64,000 nucleotides of DNA from JAPUME01 sp027294185 (GTDB lineage Bacteria; Acidobacteriota; Terriglobia; UBA7540; JAPUME01). Position 1 is the stretch's first letter. Each line of letters opens with the position of its first letter. The DNA is taken from the NCBI GenBank assembly GCA_963555835.3, contig CAUVWZ020000002.1:620001-684000 (forward strand), given 5' to 3'. The notes below the pieces were generated by a model. That model was given only the letters and a program-made list of their open reading frames with translations. It searched no databases and was not told the origin of the DNA. Shown piece after piece: positions 25,497 to 34,019 of this stretch. The position numbers and the translations under genes were made by a program.

Positions 25497-25640
25497 TCAG
25501 GTTTGCCGTTGCCCTTCCTTGTGCCACCAGGTCGCGTCCACGCGCTGGCCGCCACGGAACTCTTCGGGATAGATGATGACATCGCGACGGTACTCCTTGC
25601 CATCCACCCGCAACCTCCCAAATTCATACTCCTCAATCAC
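25497..25640 (-). pseudogene. MTH938/DUF498-family protein, truncated
   Basis: From GTG 25640 (AGGAGGGG upstream) the frame reads IEEYEFGRLRVDGKEYRRDV, then IIYPEEFRGGQRVDATWWHK and EGQRQT, then TGA. This is the first 45 residues of the roughly 115-residue MTH938/NDUFAF3-like fold. The remaining two thirds are absent in all frames. Confidence 0.65.
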
Positions 25641-25773
25641 TGCACCCCTCCTACTCGGTAGGTCCGCACCCCTTGGGGAGCATCCTATGCCTCGCCCCCA
25701 CCCTCACTCGCTGTTTCATAACTGAAAAATCCCCCCTCCAATCCAGCTCCTTAGTGCAGCCACGCCCAAAACG

Positions 25774-25804
25774 AAAAAGAGCCAGTCAAACGCTGGCTCT
25801 TTTT
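25774..25804. terminator. Bidirectional terminator, duplicate of 13942-13972
   Basis: AAAAAGAGCCAG / CTGGCTCTTTTT hairpin. The adjoining sequence (TTCTTCAC... GGTTTATTCCGCCTGCCCC) and kinase tail also match the 13.9-kb copy. Confidence 0.75.
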
Positions 25805-25852
25805 CTTCACGATACCCTTAGTGGGTTTATTCCGCCTGCCCCGTCTTCTTCA

Positions 25853-25910
25853 CTCAGGAAAATCCATCCGCCGCAGGAGGTCTTGGAAGCGGGGGTCGGA
25901 GCGGAGGGGG
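25853..25910 (-). repeat. Kinase-tail repeat, copy R5
   Basis: The longest readable copy. Minus strand: FAPLRSDPRFQDLLRRMDFP then stop. The preceding residues (PLRSDPRF) confirm that the element is the coding end of a kinase-TPR type gene. Confidence 0.8.
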
Positions 25911-26046
25911 CGAACAGCCACTGCGTCTTAAGGGCAACCATAGTGCCATCGCGTTAGACCCGGGCTGTTGTAGACTCTCTCATTGGGACTGGTACAAAAT
26001 CTCGGTCAGATCAGGGGCAAGCAGCATCCAATCGCCCAATATTGTT

Positions 26047-26622
26047 CTATTTTCCTTGGGAATCTTCAACTTCCAACCAGGTTCCGATCACACCCGAAAT
26101 TTCTTCCACGTCGCCGCGATCGAGAACGCTCTGGTCGAAATAAATTCTCAACAGAGTGCCGCGAGACCCTCCTACGACTTTCCCCGGGTCTTGAATTTGC
26201 ATCTCGATATAACTCTTCTTGAAGTTGATCTTTTTCACTTCCACCACATTCCCCTCGGCGAATTCATCGAGATCTTCTCTGTTCTTGAGAGAGCCGTGCT
26301 TCAACTCGCCATCCACGATGTTCACCTTGACAGGCCTCATCTGCAGCACCTGAACCTCCCCCATCGGGGTGTGGAGTTGTCCCTGGGTAATGACCTTCGT
26401 CTTGAAGATCGCCTTACGGGCGGGAATCGACGCGGTTTGAATTTCGCACCTGCTGTGAAGATATTTCGTCTTCAGCGCCTTCTGTGCGCTTTTGGGTATT
26501 TTGGCGGTGGCGGAAGAGAAACCAACCAACATCACGATTATCGGCAGCCACGCACCACAAAAGGCCATCGCCCACCCTTTCCAAATCAATTTTTTCCCCG
26601 GGATCGATTCAGACAAACCCAT
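26047..26622 (-). CDS. Hypothetical exported protein, 191 aa
   Basis: ATG 26622 follows GGGGGTGAG by six bases. A hydrophobic segment (WAMAFCGAWLPIIVMLVGF, about residues 16-34) is a signal peptide or anchor. The exported part has no recognised domain: IFKTKVITQGQLHTPMGEVQ, VDGELKHGSLKNREDLDEFA, EVKKINFKKSYIEMQIQDPG, then IGTWLEVED. It is beta-rich and charged. An upstream ATG at 26673 lacks a ribosome site. Single gene between repeats. Confidence 0.65.
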   Translation of the reverse strand: MGLSESIPGKKLIWKGWAMAFCGAWLPIIVMLVGFSSATAKIPKSAQKALKTKYLHSRCEIQTASIPARKAIFKTKVITQGQLHTPMGEVQVLQMRPVKVNIVDGELKHGSLKNREDLDEFAEGNVVEVKKINFKKSYIEMQIQDPGKVVGGSRGTLLRIYFDQSVLDRGDVEEISGVIGTWLEVEDSQGK

Positions 26623-26744
26623 GATGCACTCACCCCCCCTGTCGTTTGAGTAAACGGGAATTTCCGATTTCAACTTTACCTTTGCGCAAAATCATACGCC
26701 AGTCGCCCTCTTGTTTCCAGGTCAGATCGCTTTGGCGGCGGCTC

Positions 26745-26781
26745 ACGGCGGAAAGTTCATCCGCCGCAGGAGGTCCTGGAA
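26745..26781 (-). repeat. Kinase-tail repeat, copy R6
   Basis: Minus strand: FQDLLRRMNFP. Just downstream on that strand the frame continues into a protein-like stretch (DLTWKQEGDWRMILRKGKVE) that I cannot place. Confidence 0.65.
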
Positions 26782-26800
26782 AGGAGGCCAGTTGCGCATG

Positions 26801-26838
26801 TGCTTGCCTAGTTGTCCCATTTCCGCTGAACCGCGAAG
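26801..26838 (-). repeat. Dispersed 75-bp repeat, partial copy
   Basis: TTGTCCCATTTCCGCTGAACC is shared with 5212-5286 and 32597-32670; on the minus strand it gives GSAEMGQLGK. Confidence 0.6.
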
Positions 26839-27076
26839 GTCGAGTTCACTTCGCGACAGGATGCCACTTGGCAAATTAATGAGAGCCTTAGCAAGTTGTA
26901 GACGGACTACCTGGAGGTCGCACTGCGTGGACCATATCCCGAGGATTCGGGTGTTCTCGACCTAGGAGGAAGGGGAAGAGCACAGGAGGCAGACACCGGT
27001 CTACATTCGTCCATTTACGGGCGAAGGGTATTACTGATCACCATCCGCGGGACGACGAGATCTCAGGTCCCAACCC

Positions 27077-28549
27077 TTATGCGAGTAATTTATCCACGAC
27101 GTTGCCGCCCACGTCAGTAAGGCGAAAGTCGCGACCTTGGAATCGAACCGTCAGTTTGGTATGGTCCAGACCAAGCAGGTGAAGGATAGTGGCCTGCAGA
27201 TCGTGGACGTGAATCCTGTCCTCGACAATGTGGAATCCCAGATCGTCGGTTTGGCCCACTGTCTGGCCTACTTTAATTCCTCCGCCGGCCATCCAGATCG
27301 AATAGGCATTGGGGTGATGGTCCCGCCCTCGGAAGAAGTTGGGATCGTCGGGATCTTGCGCCTGGCCCATGGGTGTGCGTCCAAACTCGCCGCCCCAGAT
27401 AACCAGCGTATCGTCGAGCATCCCGCGCTGCTTGAGATCCTTGATCAAGGCAGCCGAAGCCTGGTCCACATCTAAACACGCCTGTTCAAGATTCGATGTG
27501 AGCAGGCCCTGTGTGGGGGACGTGCCGTGGTGGTCCCATCCCTTGTGAAATACATTCACAAATCGCACTCCGTGCTCCACCAAGCGCCGCGCAAGCAAAC
27601 AGTTGTTGGCGAACGACATCTCACCGGGCCTGCAACCGTACATCTCCAAGATGTGCTGAGGCTCTCGGGTAATGTCACAGATCTCGGGAGCTTCCATTTG
27701 CATGCGGTAGGCGGTTTCGAAGGATGCAATTCGCGTCTGGATTTCCGGGTCGCCCATTACATTGAATCGATGCTGGTTCATCTGATTGATGGCTGTGATG
27801 GCATTCTGCTGCATTGCGGAGTCTACCCCTCGCGGGTTCGAGAGATAAAGAATCGGATCACCTATGTTCCGCAGCACAACACCTTGATAAGCCGTGGGAA
27901 GAAATCCACTAGACCAACACGAAGCGCCTGCCTGAATGCCCGGATTCCAACCTCGGCTGTGGGAGTGCAATACGACATATCCGGGCAGGCCTTTGGCTTC
28001 AGCCCCGAGACCGTATGTCACCCAACCGCCCATGCTGGGTCTGCCCGGCCTCTCCGAGCCGGTATACAAAAATAGTTGTGCGGGAGCATGGTTGAAGACA
28101 TCGGTTTCTATCGACCGAATCAAACAGATGTCGTCTGCGATGGAGGCGATATGGGGCAGCACTTCGGAAATCTCCATCCCGGAGTGCCCGTACCGCTGGA
28201 ACTTCCGCTCCGTGCCCCTTAGGGGGGCTTCGGGCTTGATAAAGGCGTAGCGCTGCTCCCCCACCACCGATTTCGGAATGGGCTTACCATGCAGCTCGAT
28301 AAGCTTTGGCTTGTAATCAAAAAGGTCGAGTTGGCTCGGCCCTCCCGACATCCCCAGGAAAATCACGCGCTTCACCTTAGCCGGGTAGTGAGGCTGCTTG
28401 GGCGCCATGGGATCCACAGGGTCGGCGAACAGGTTTTCGTTGATCAACGCCGTCAATGCCAGCGCACCCAGGCCGGTCCAGCATTCCTGAAGGAAATAGC
28501 GCCGAGTCCGGAGCTTCAAAAAATCTAAAGGCGAGAATTCGGGATGCAT
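27077..28549 (-). CDS. DUF1501 protein (second module)
   Basis: 490 residues, paralogue of 16998-18431. Same order of blocks: KRVIFLGMSGGPSQLDLFDY, PSMGGWVTYGLGAEAKGLPG, CDITREPQHILEMYG, LDDTLVIWGGEFGRTPMGQA, GRDHHPNAYSIWMAGGGIK, HDLQATILHLLGLDHTKLTV. The N-terminus (RTRRYFLQECWTGLGALAL) is a degenerate Tat-like signal with RR-YFLQ. It starts only two bases after the stop of the DUF1549 partner, indicating tight coupling. The two modules differ clearly in sequence, so they are old paralogues or separate acquisitions. Confidence 0.92.
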   Translation of the reverse strand: MHPEFSPLDFLKLRTRRYFLQECWTGLGALALTALINENLFADPVDPMAPKQPHYPAKVKRVIFLGMSGGPSQLDLFDYKPKLIELHGKPIPKSVVGEQRYAFIKPEAPLRGTERKFQRYGHSGMEISEVLPHIASIADDICLIRSIETDVFNHAPAQLFLYTGSERPGRPSMGGWVTYGLGAEAKGLPGYVVLHSHSRGWNPGIQAGASCWSSGFLPTAYQGVVLRNIGDPILYLSNPRGVDSAMQQNAITAINQMNQHRFNVMGDPEIQTRIASFETAYRMQMEAPEICDITREPQHILEMYGCRPGEMSFANNCLLARRLVEHGVRFVNVFHKGWDHHGTSPTQGLLTSNLEQACLDVDQASAALIKDLKQRGMLDDTLVIWGGEFGRTPMGQAQDPDDPNFFRGRDHHPNAYSIWMAGGGIKVGQTVGQTDDLGFHIVEDRIHVHDLQATILHLLGLDHTKLTVRFQGRDFRLTDVGGNVVDKLLA

Positions 28550-28551
28550 AG

Positions 28552-31122
28552 CTACTCCCTGGTGATCGTCTCGTCAAGGTTAAGCAAAACGCGGGAAACT
28601 GAAAACCATGCTGCAAAGCGCCATGGCTCGAGTCCGGCGGGAGCCAGGTCTGGCATAAGAGCCAAGGCTTGGTTCGGATTTGCCCGGAACCGCTGGCCCT
28701 CCTTCTCGAGGAAGGTGGCCAGTGCGTTCTTTTCAACCCCGTTCGGCCCGCGTGCCACGCATAGTCGAAAGGCGTACTCCAGGCGAGCTTGATCGTCTTC
28801 CGGCGCTTCCCGTAACACACGCAGAGCCAGCCCCTGTGCTGCTTCAACAAACAAGTCATCATTTAGCGTCACTAGGCTCTGGAGCGGTGTGTTCGTGTGG
28901 TCACGGCGAACAGCGGTCTCGTCAGCGGTCGGGGCGTCGAACGTAATCAGTGCCGGATAAGGCGAGGTCCGCTTCCAGAAGGTATACAGGCTGCGGCGGT
29001 ACCGATTCTGGTCAGTGTCAGTTACCCAAATCAAATTTCCTCGGCTCAAATCGGTGATACCGGGCGGCTGGGGTGGAAAGGTGCTAGGTCCACCGATCTG
29101 GTGATGGATCAGCCCCGCCACGCTCAGTGCGATATCCCGGACCACTTCCCCTTCCACTCGGTAACGAGGACTTCGGGTCAGAAGGACGTTTCGCGGGTCT
29201 CGCGTCATAAGTTTCGGCGTTACCCGAGATGATTGGCGATAGGTGGCCGAGGTGACAATCAGCCGATGCAATGCCTTGAGGCTCCATCCCTGCCGCATAA
29301 ACTCATTGGCCACCCAATCGAGAAGTTCCGGATGGGAAGGCCGCTCGCCTTGCGTCCCAAAGTCTTCCGGTGTCGGGACTAGTCCTCGACCAAAATACCG
29401 CTGCCAGATCCGGTTGACGGTCACCCGTGGGGTCAAAGGATTCTTCTTCCCGACCAGCCACCTTGCCAGATCCAGCCGATTCGGGACCGCGCCGTCCCGA
29501 GTTTCCAAGGGTGGGAGGGTAGCAGGCACACCCGGCGACACCTCCGCACCCGGCTTCAGAAAATTTCCCCCAATCAGAATGTGGGCTTTTTGCGGCTCCC
29601 CCTTTTCCTCCAAGACCATGGTTGTAAACTGATTGGGGTTTTTCTCGTTGGGTGTGGAAACGAGCAGTTCCAACGCCCTCTGGCGCTCCAGGTAGGCGGG
29701 ATCCTGCTCCTCCTTATAAAACGTTTCCAAGTCTTCGACCTTCGCCAGGGTGCGTTGACCTGCCGGTACCCGCAGAATCTTCTGGATATTAGGAGGAGCC
29801 TTTTTTCTCTGTTCCTCGGTCAGCCTAGCTTCCCATTGGGGGATCAAGTCAATCAGCTCAGCTTCTCTTTCGGCGATTTCCGTTTCCAACCGGAGTTTCT
29901 CAAGCTTGAAGTCAGTCGAGATTCGGCGGAAAGTTTCTACCTCGGAGGGCCGGACCGTGTTGATTACCAGCTCATCCTGGTTGTTGAAAAAGGCAAAGAG
30001 CCGGTAATACTCCCGTTGCGAGATGGGGTCGTATTTATGGTCGTGGCACTGGGCACACCCAACGGTCAGTCCTAGAAATACTGTTCCCGTGGTCTTGACC
30101 CGGTCAAAGATGGCTTCCATCCGGTACTGTTCCTGATCAACTCCACCTTCTTGGTTGATCATGGTGTTGCGATGGAATCCGGTGGCGATTTTCTGATCCA
30201 ATGTCGCGTTCGGAAGCAGGTCCCCGGCAAGCTGCTCGATCACGAATGCGTCATAGGGCGTATCCCGGTTGAGGGCCCGGATGACCCAATCGCGAAACCT
30301 CCAGATCACCCGAGGCCGATCGAAGCCGAACCCATTCGTGTCGGCGTAGCGTGCCACGTCAAGCCAGTGACGCGCCCACCGCTCGCCGTAGTGAAGGGAC
30401 TCAAGGAGCCGATCGACGAGCCTCTCGTAGGCATCGGGCCGTTTGTCGGCTAGGAATCGGTCAACCTCGGCAGGACTGGGCGGCAAGCCCTGCAGATCGA
30501 GTTTCAGTCGCCGGATGAGCGTGACTCGGTCGGCTTCCGGTGAGGGCTCCAATCCTTCTTTCTCGAGCCTGGCGAGAACAAAGTTGTCAATTGAATTCCG
30601 AATCCAAAAGGTGTCCTTCACGCGCGGCGCGGGATAGCGGCGAATCGGTTGGAACGACCAGTGGTCCGAGGGACCTGACGGCGAGCCTTGTGATGTCACC
30701 GTTTCAGGCCAAGGGACTCCCAACTCGATCCAACGCCTCAACGTCGCGATTTCCTTGCCCCTCAGCTTGCCGGTAGGGGGCATTTTCAAATCTCCCACCT
30801 GCATCACCGCTTGCATGAGACGACTGTGCTCGGGGTCTCCCGGCTGGACGGCTGGCCCGCGATTGCCTCCTTGCAGGATTGCCGCCCGGGATTCAAGCGA
30901 TAAGCCGCTCGTTTTCTTCTCCTGGCTGTGACAGGCCAGGCAATTCGTGTGTAACAGGGGACGAATTTCCATCTCGAAGAAGTGAAGGGCCTCTGGAGTG
31001 AATTCTTCTGGAGATCTGGTTGGATTTTGCTCGAAGCCGGGTTGACCCCTGGCGGGAGCTATCCAAGCTAGCAAGAATGCCAGCACCAGATAAAACCTTC
31101 TCGGTGGTTTTCTGAACATCAT
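28552..31122 (-). CDS. DUF1549/DUF1553 protein with PSCyt1 domain (second module)
   Basis: 856 residues from ATG 31122, which begins a clean signal peptide (FYLVLAFLLAWIAPARG). An upstream in-frame ATG at 31206 would bury it. PSCyt1 has CLACH; DUF1549 has ERWARHWLDVARYADTNG; then GCAQCHDHKYDPISQREYYR; DUF1553 has NPLTPRVTVNRIWQRYFGRG and GWSLKALHRLIVTSATYRQ, ending ARLEYAFRLCVARGPNGVEK. The protein lacks the C-terminal LamG-like domain of the 18444 paralogue. Operon with the DUF1501 gene two bases downstream. Confidence 0.92.
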   Translation of the reverse strand: MMFRKPPRRFYLVLAFLLAWIAPARGQPGFEQNPTRSPEEFTPEALHFFEMEIRPLLHTNCLACHSQEKKTSGLSLESRAAILQGGNRGPAVQPGDPEHSRLMQAVMQVGDLKMPPTGKLRGKEIATLRRWIELGVPWPETVTSQGSPSGPSDHWSFQPIRRYPAPRVKDTFWIRNSIDNFVLARLEKEGLEPSPEADRVTLIRRLKLDLQGLPPSPAEVDRFLADKRPDAYERLVDRLLESLHYGERWARHWLDVARYADTNGFGFDRPRVIWRFRDWVIRALNRDTPYDAFVIEQLAGDLLPNATLDQKIATGFHRNTMINQEGGVDQEQYRMEAIFDRVKTTGTVFLGLTVGCAQCHDHKYDPISQREYYRLFAFFNNQDELVINTVRPSEVETFRRISTDFKLEKLRLETEIAEREAELIDLIPQWEARLTEEQRKKAPPNIQKILRVPAGQRTLAKVEDLETFYKEEQDPAYLERQRALELLVSTPNEKNPNQFTTMVLEEKGEPQKAHILIGGNFLKPGAEVSPGVPATLPPLETRDGAVPNRLDLARWLVGKKNPLTPRVTVNRIWQRYFGRGLVPTPEDFGTQGERPSHPELLDWVANEFMRQGWSLKALHRLIVTSATYRQSSRVTPKLMTRDPRNVLLTRSPRYRVEGEVVRDIALSVAGLIHHQIGGPSTFPPQPPGITDLSRGNLIWVTDTDQNRYRRSLYTFWKRTSPYPALITFDAPTADETAVRRDHTNTPLQSLVTLNDDLFVEAAQGLALRVLREAPEDDQARLEYAFRLCVARGPNGVEKNALATFLEKEGQRFRANPNQALALMPDLAPAGLEPWRFAAWFSVSRVLLNLDETITRE

Positions 31123-31241
31123 CACTCCGGCTAGCGGAATTTGCGAATAAACCCTGTTGACCGCAATTAGTTTATTGGCCCTTCCAACTCGTAAGTATAA
31201 ACTCATTGGCTTTCAACTGAGCAGTTCCAGGCAAATATTTT

Positions 31242-31310
31242 CTCCGAGATACTGCCAGCAGCACAGAGCTTCTCCAGGATGCGGTACTGCGAAATCGTCT
31301 TGCCAATCAT
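31242..31310 (-). pseudogene. Ser/Thr protein kinase 5' stub (K3)
   Basis: From ATG 31310: MIGKTISQYRILEKLCAAGS, where the glycine loop GAGGM has decayed to CAAGS. It lies 60 bases after a kinase-tail repeat (R7), the same junction as at 9.7-9.8 kb. Confidence 0.75.
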
Positions 31311-31370
31311 GTGAAAGGAACTTGGGAAGCAATCTTAGACCCCACCCCCACCCAAGTCAACGCGAAGGAG

Positions 31371-31412
31371 CTACTCCGGAAAGTTCATCCGCCGCAGGAG
31401 GTCCTTGAAGCG
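31371..31412 (-). repeat. Kinase-tail repeat, copy R7
   Basis: Minus strand: RFKDLLRRMNFPE then TAG. Upstream of the K3 stub. Confidence 0.75.
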
Positions 31413-31481
31413 CGGTTCACTTGTCAGCTTCCTCTTCATTGGCCTCACTCCCCTCGTCGAGTTGCCAACCGGTGTCAATTT

Positions 31482-32417
31482 CTAAATTCGTAAAGCCTTC
31501 TGGAGGCCAGCTACACCCTTTCGGGTTACTTTGGTTTGCCACAGGAATAGTTTCTTGAGGTTTGACAAACCCCTCAGATGGGAAAGACCGGCATCGCTAA
31601 CCGCTGTCCCGTATAAGTTGAGATAGGAGAGGCTCTTCAAGTTCTTCAGATGCTTCAATCCCGCCTCGGTTATTTTCGTTTTTTCCAGATGAAGTTTTGT
31701 AAGCGTCGTCAATGTCTCCAGGTAGGCTAGCCCTGAATCGGTAACGCTTGTGTTGCCCAAGTCCAACCAAATGATCGTCCTCAAGTCCTTCAAGGGAGCC
31801 AAGTGATTGTCTACCACCGAAGAGCCCTGTATGTGAAAATCAACTCCGAGTCGGTCATCAGTCGCCGCAATTTTTCGGACCACACCGCCGACGGCTTCTA
31901 TTTTCTCGACTGCGGTGCGTTCAGCTTCTGCCTGCTTTTCACTTGGTTGATCTTGAGCAATCCCAGCCACCAAGAGCGCACCCTGTCCATGCGATTCGTC
32001 GTGGTGAGAGTGGGCCAGCGCTCTCAAATAATTGACCAAGTGCCATCGCTCTTCGTCGGTCAGGAGCTTTTTGAAGGAAGGCATGGGACCTCGACCCTCA
32101 CTCATTTTCCAGAAAATTCCCCCGTCTGTCATCTCACCCATCATGTGGCCGTCGGTGAAGTTGGAAGGTTTTTCCGGTAGGTGCGCGGCCATGGGACCGT
32201 CCGCTTTTCCCTCCGGGCCGTGGCACGAGGCGCAATTCTTCTCGTAGAGAGACTTTCCTTGTGCCAGGGATTCGTGCCCAGCGGAGACGGGATTCTTTCG
32301 TGCTGCGGCCTCCTTGGGCACCGGCCATGGTTTGTCCCCGTGCGCCGATAGCAGGCTGGCAAGCCCCACGGACAAGGTTGTAGCGAGTACCCAACGAGTG
32401 GTAATGGCAAGTTTCAT
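31482..32417 (-). CDS. Cytochrome c - leucine-rich-repeat fusion protein
   Basis: 311 residues, ATG 32417 preceded by AGGAGG. A signal peptide (VLATTLSVGLASLLSAHG) is followed by a class-I cytochrome c domain (residues 45-140) with CASCHGPEG as haem site and GPMPSFKKLLTDEERWHLV carrying the distal Met. After a 40-residue linker comes an LRR domain of about five 24-residue repeats (LAYLETLTTLTKLHLEKTKI, LKHLKNLKSLSYLNLYGTAV, LSHLRGLSNLKKLFLWQTKV). The protein is exported and binds one haem covalently; the LRR part likely docks a partner. A cytochrome c fused to LRRs is uncommon outside Planctomycetes/Acidobacteria-type lineages. Confidence 0.88.
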   Translation of the reverse strand: MKLAITTRWVLATTLSVGLASLLSAHGDKPWPVPKEAAARKNPVSAGHESLAQGKSLYEKNCASCHGPEGKADGPMAAHLPEKPSNFTDGHMMGEMTDGGIFWKMSEGRGPMPSFKKLLTDEERWHLVNYLRALAHSHHDESHGQGALLVAGIAQDQPSEKQAEAERTAVEKIEAVGGVVRKIAATDDRLGVDFHIQGSSVVDNHLAPLKDLRTIIWLDLGNTSVTDSGLAYLETLTTLTKLHLEKTKITEAGLKHLKNLKSLSYLNLYGTAVSDAGLSHLRGLSNLKKLFLWQTKVTRKGVAGLQKALRI

Positions 32418-32596
32418 ATTTCCTCCTAGAATTGCATCCGCATCTTCCGCAATGGGACGGATATTTCCAGCTCTTGGTCCGGCGAATGAGCTGTCGTGCG
32501 GTCTCCCCCGTCCGGACGGCGGGGCTTTCTTCTTTCCTGGTAGGTTCCTTACTCATTGTCCACCCCTCTCTGCTGCCACGCAGTCTAGCGCGGGCT

Positions 32597-32670
32597 AGGG
32601 GTGAACCGGAGACTCAAACTATAGCTTCAGTGCCCTTGCCGAGCTGTCCCATTTCCGCTGAACCGGGACA
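32597..32670 (-). repeat. Dispersed 75-bp repeat, copy 2
   Basis: Minus strand gives SAEMGQLGKGTEAIV then stop, the C-terminus of the ORF at 32614-33138. About 90% identical to 5212-5286. Confidence 0.75.
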
Positions 32671-33138
32671 GAAAACTCGTCTGAACGTGCAAGACTCACA
32701 CGACGTGTGGCGTGTTGTGCCTAGGCCGCCAGCGTCCCGCCCTTTGCTTTTCGCCAACAACGTGAGCGACCAGCCCCGGCGCGCCCCGTAAGGGTTGGAG
32801 ACGCCGAGGGCTAATGATATGACCGGGATCGTGATCCTCGCTAGGCGAGGCTGTATCTTTTCGCCGTAGGCCTTCTCGTCAAGCCACTCCGGTTTGTCCG
32901 ATGGGTCCCACGCTTTCAGCGCGGCGGCATGTCGGCGCTGTGTCTCAGCGTGGCGGGCCCTGGCCTCGCGACTTTGCGCGACCACTCGCCCGAGCCGTGC
33001 AGCCTTTACGAGTGCCTCTTTGGAAACAGTAACAGCGCACGATGCGCAATAAGTCCGGCGGAACCTGATCGGCGCCCCGCAGACCCGACAAACAGCCGGC
33101 GGCTGTGGCGTGGGAACCCGGAGAATGCAACAGAACAC
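32614..33138 (-). CDS. Zinc-ribbon/HTH-like mobile-element protein, C-terminus replaced
   Basis: 174 codons. The N-terminus has a zinc knuckle pair, CRVCGAPIRFRRTYCASC. A helix-turn-helix-like block follows (WLDEKAYGEKIQPRLARITI, then PVISLALGVSNPYGARRG). In relatives this block continues 'DIRAGRRRPHPRHW...'; here the frame shifts after YGARRG and ends in the dispersed-repeat peptide SAEMGQLGKGTEAIV. I know such proteins as accessory genes of mobile elements, but the role is not established. Probably a frameshifted or recombined copy next to the prophage remnant. Confidence 0.55.
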   Translation of the reverse strand: MFCCILRVPTPQPPAVCRVCGAPIRFRRTYCASCAVTVSKEALVKAARLGRVVAQSREARARHAETQRRHAAALKAWDPSDKPEWLDEKAYGEKIQPRLARITIPVISLALGVSNPYGARRGWSLTLLAKSKGRDAGGLGTTRHTSCESCTFRRVFCPGSAEMGQLGKGTEAIV

Positions 33139-33283
33139 CTATAGTGTTACGTTTTCAGACTGTGTCCCCTTGCAGACCCGAACATTCACTCGTTGCCGCG
33201 CAGGGCATCCCTCGACCCCCAGCGTAGTCCCTCACTGCACCATCCAACTCACCAGCCAGTATTGATCCTCACCCCAATCCTTG
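33139..33283. other. Short intergenic
   Basis: Nothing recognised. Confidence 0.4.
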
Positions 33284-33583
33284 CTAATTCCCCCACCTGA
33301 GGCCCTGAGGGGCACCTTTGGCCGGAAACCCACCTGGCAAAACTTTGTCAGGCGTTCTAGGGGCATTCCTGGCGAGGGTCCCACCCCCTTTTCGGGGTCT
33401 GCCTAAAGATAATTCCTCCCCACACCCAGTACAGCGGAACTTGTGGCGGTGTTCATGAACCCGCTTTTCTCTTTTTCTAAGTATATATGCCGTAGCCTGG
33501 CACTGGTCAGAGCAGTACCTTTTGCTGCCCTGGGGAATCTCTTTCCCACAAATACATGGTTGGTCAATAATTGGCTTGCTCAC
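33284..33583 (-). CDS. Small double zinc-finger protein, phage-associated
   Basis: 99 codons from a GTG at 33583. Two metal knuckles are visible: CICGKEIPQGSKRYCSDQC (residues 10-28) and CTGCGEELSLGR (about 51-62), with a basic helix between (RKREKRVHEHRHKF). Small zinc-finger proteins of this type sit next to terminase or HNH genes in prophages and bind DNA or nuclease partners. The last 30 residues are Gly/Pro-rich and may be read-through of decayed sequence. Confidence 0.55.
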   Translation of the reverse strand: MSKPIIDQPCICGKEIPQGSKRYCSDQCQATAYILRKREKRVHEHRHKFRCTGCGEELSLGRPRKGGGTLARNAPRTPDKVLPGGFPAKGAPQGLRWGN

Positions 33584-33671
33584 TTTTGCAGGGCCTCTTC
33601 ATTTTCCTATCTTCCCTGGACAGGCTGTCTCAGGAGTTCCGTTGCTTCCTCGGGTGAAAGCCTGCCAGTCC

Positions 33672-34019
33672 TCAAGGCTCTCTTAATTCTCCTTTTCCTT
33701 CGCCCTTCCTCGGCACTTCCAGGTAGACCTCTCTGAATCTCCGCGTCCCGTCAGGCCGTTTCCAGCCGAATGCCGCCTTGATGATGTTGCTCTGCCACTC
33801 TTGAAGGACGAATGCTTCACCGTCCCACGCCCCTTTGACATGACATAGGAACTCGGCCATAAATTCGACAGGACGGAGAGCCTCTTCTTCGTCCCACCAA
33901 AACTGCCGATCTCTCCACTGCTTGCCGTCCAATCGCGTTTTTTCCCCGAAATGTGGCCTGGGCGGTTTATTGGACGAGCGTTGGGCCAAGGAGCCGTTTG
34001 AGTGTCTCCGTTCTTTCAT
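33672..34019 (-). pseudogene. Phage terminase large subunit, N-terminal fragment
   Basis: The frame carries the N-terminal part of a terminase ATPase: GKQWRDRQFWWDEEEALRPV, FVLQEWQSNIIKAAFGWKRP, then FREVYLEVPRK, where the Walker A loop 'NGKST' should follow. Instead the sequence runs GEGKGELREP and stops, so ATPase and nuclease domains are gone. The start overlaps the small terminase gene by 53 bp, as in live phages. Past the break another frame gives ALRTGRLSPEEATELLRQ, an unrelated 3' end. A decayed prophage. Confidence 0.8.

Noticed and set aside
25497..25499. TGA ending the MTH938-like fragment as a possible Sec codon
   Set aside because: The sequence after it does not continue the MTH938 fold in any frame, so it is a true truncation.
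32134..32556. Minus-strand frame MSKEPTRKEESPAVRTGETA... overlapping the cytochrome-LRR start
   Set aside because: Most of it lies out of frame inside the cytochrome gene; only the first 40 codons are free and have no independent support.
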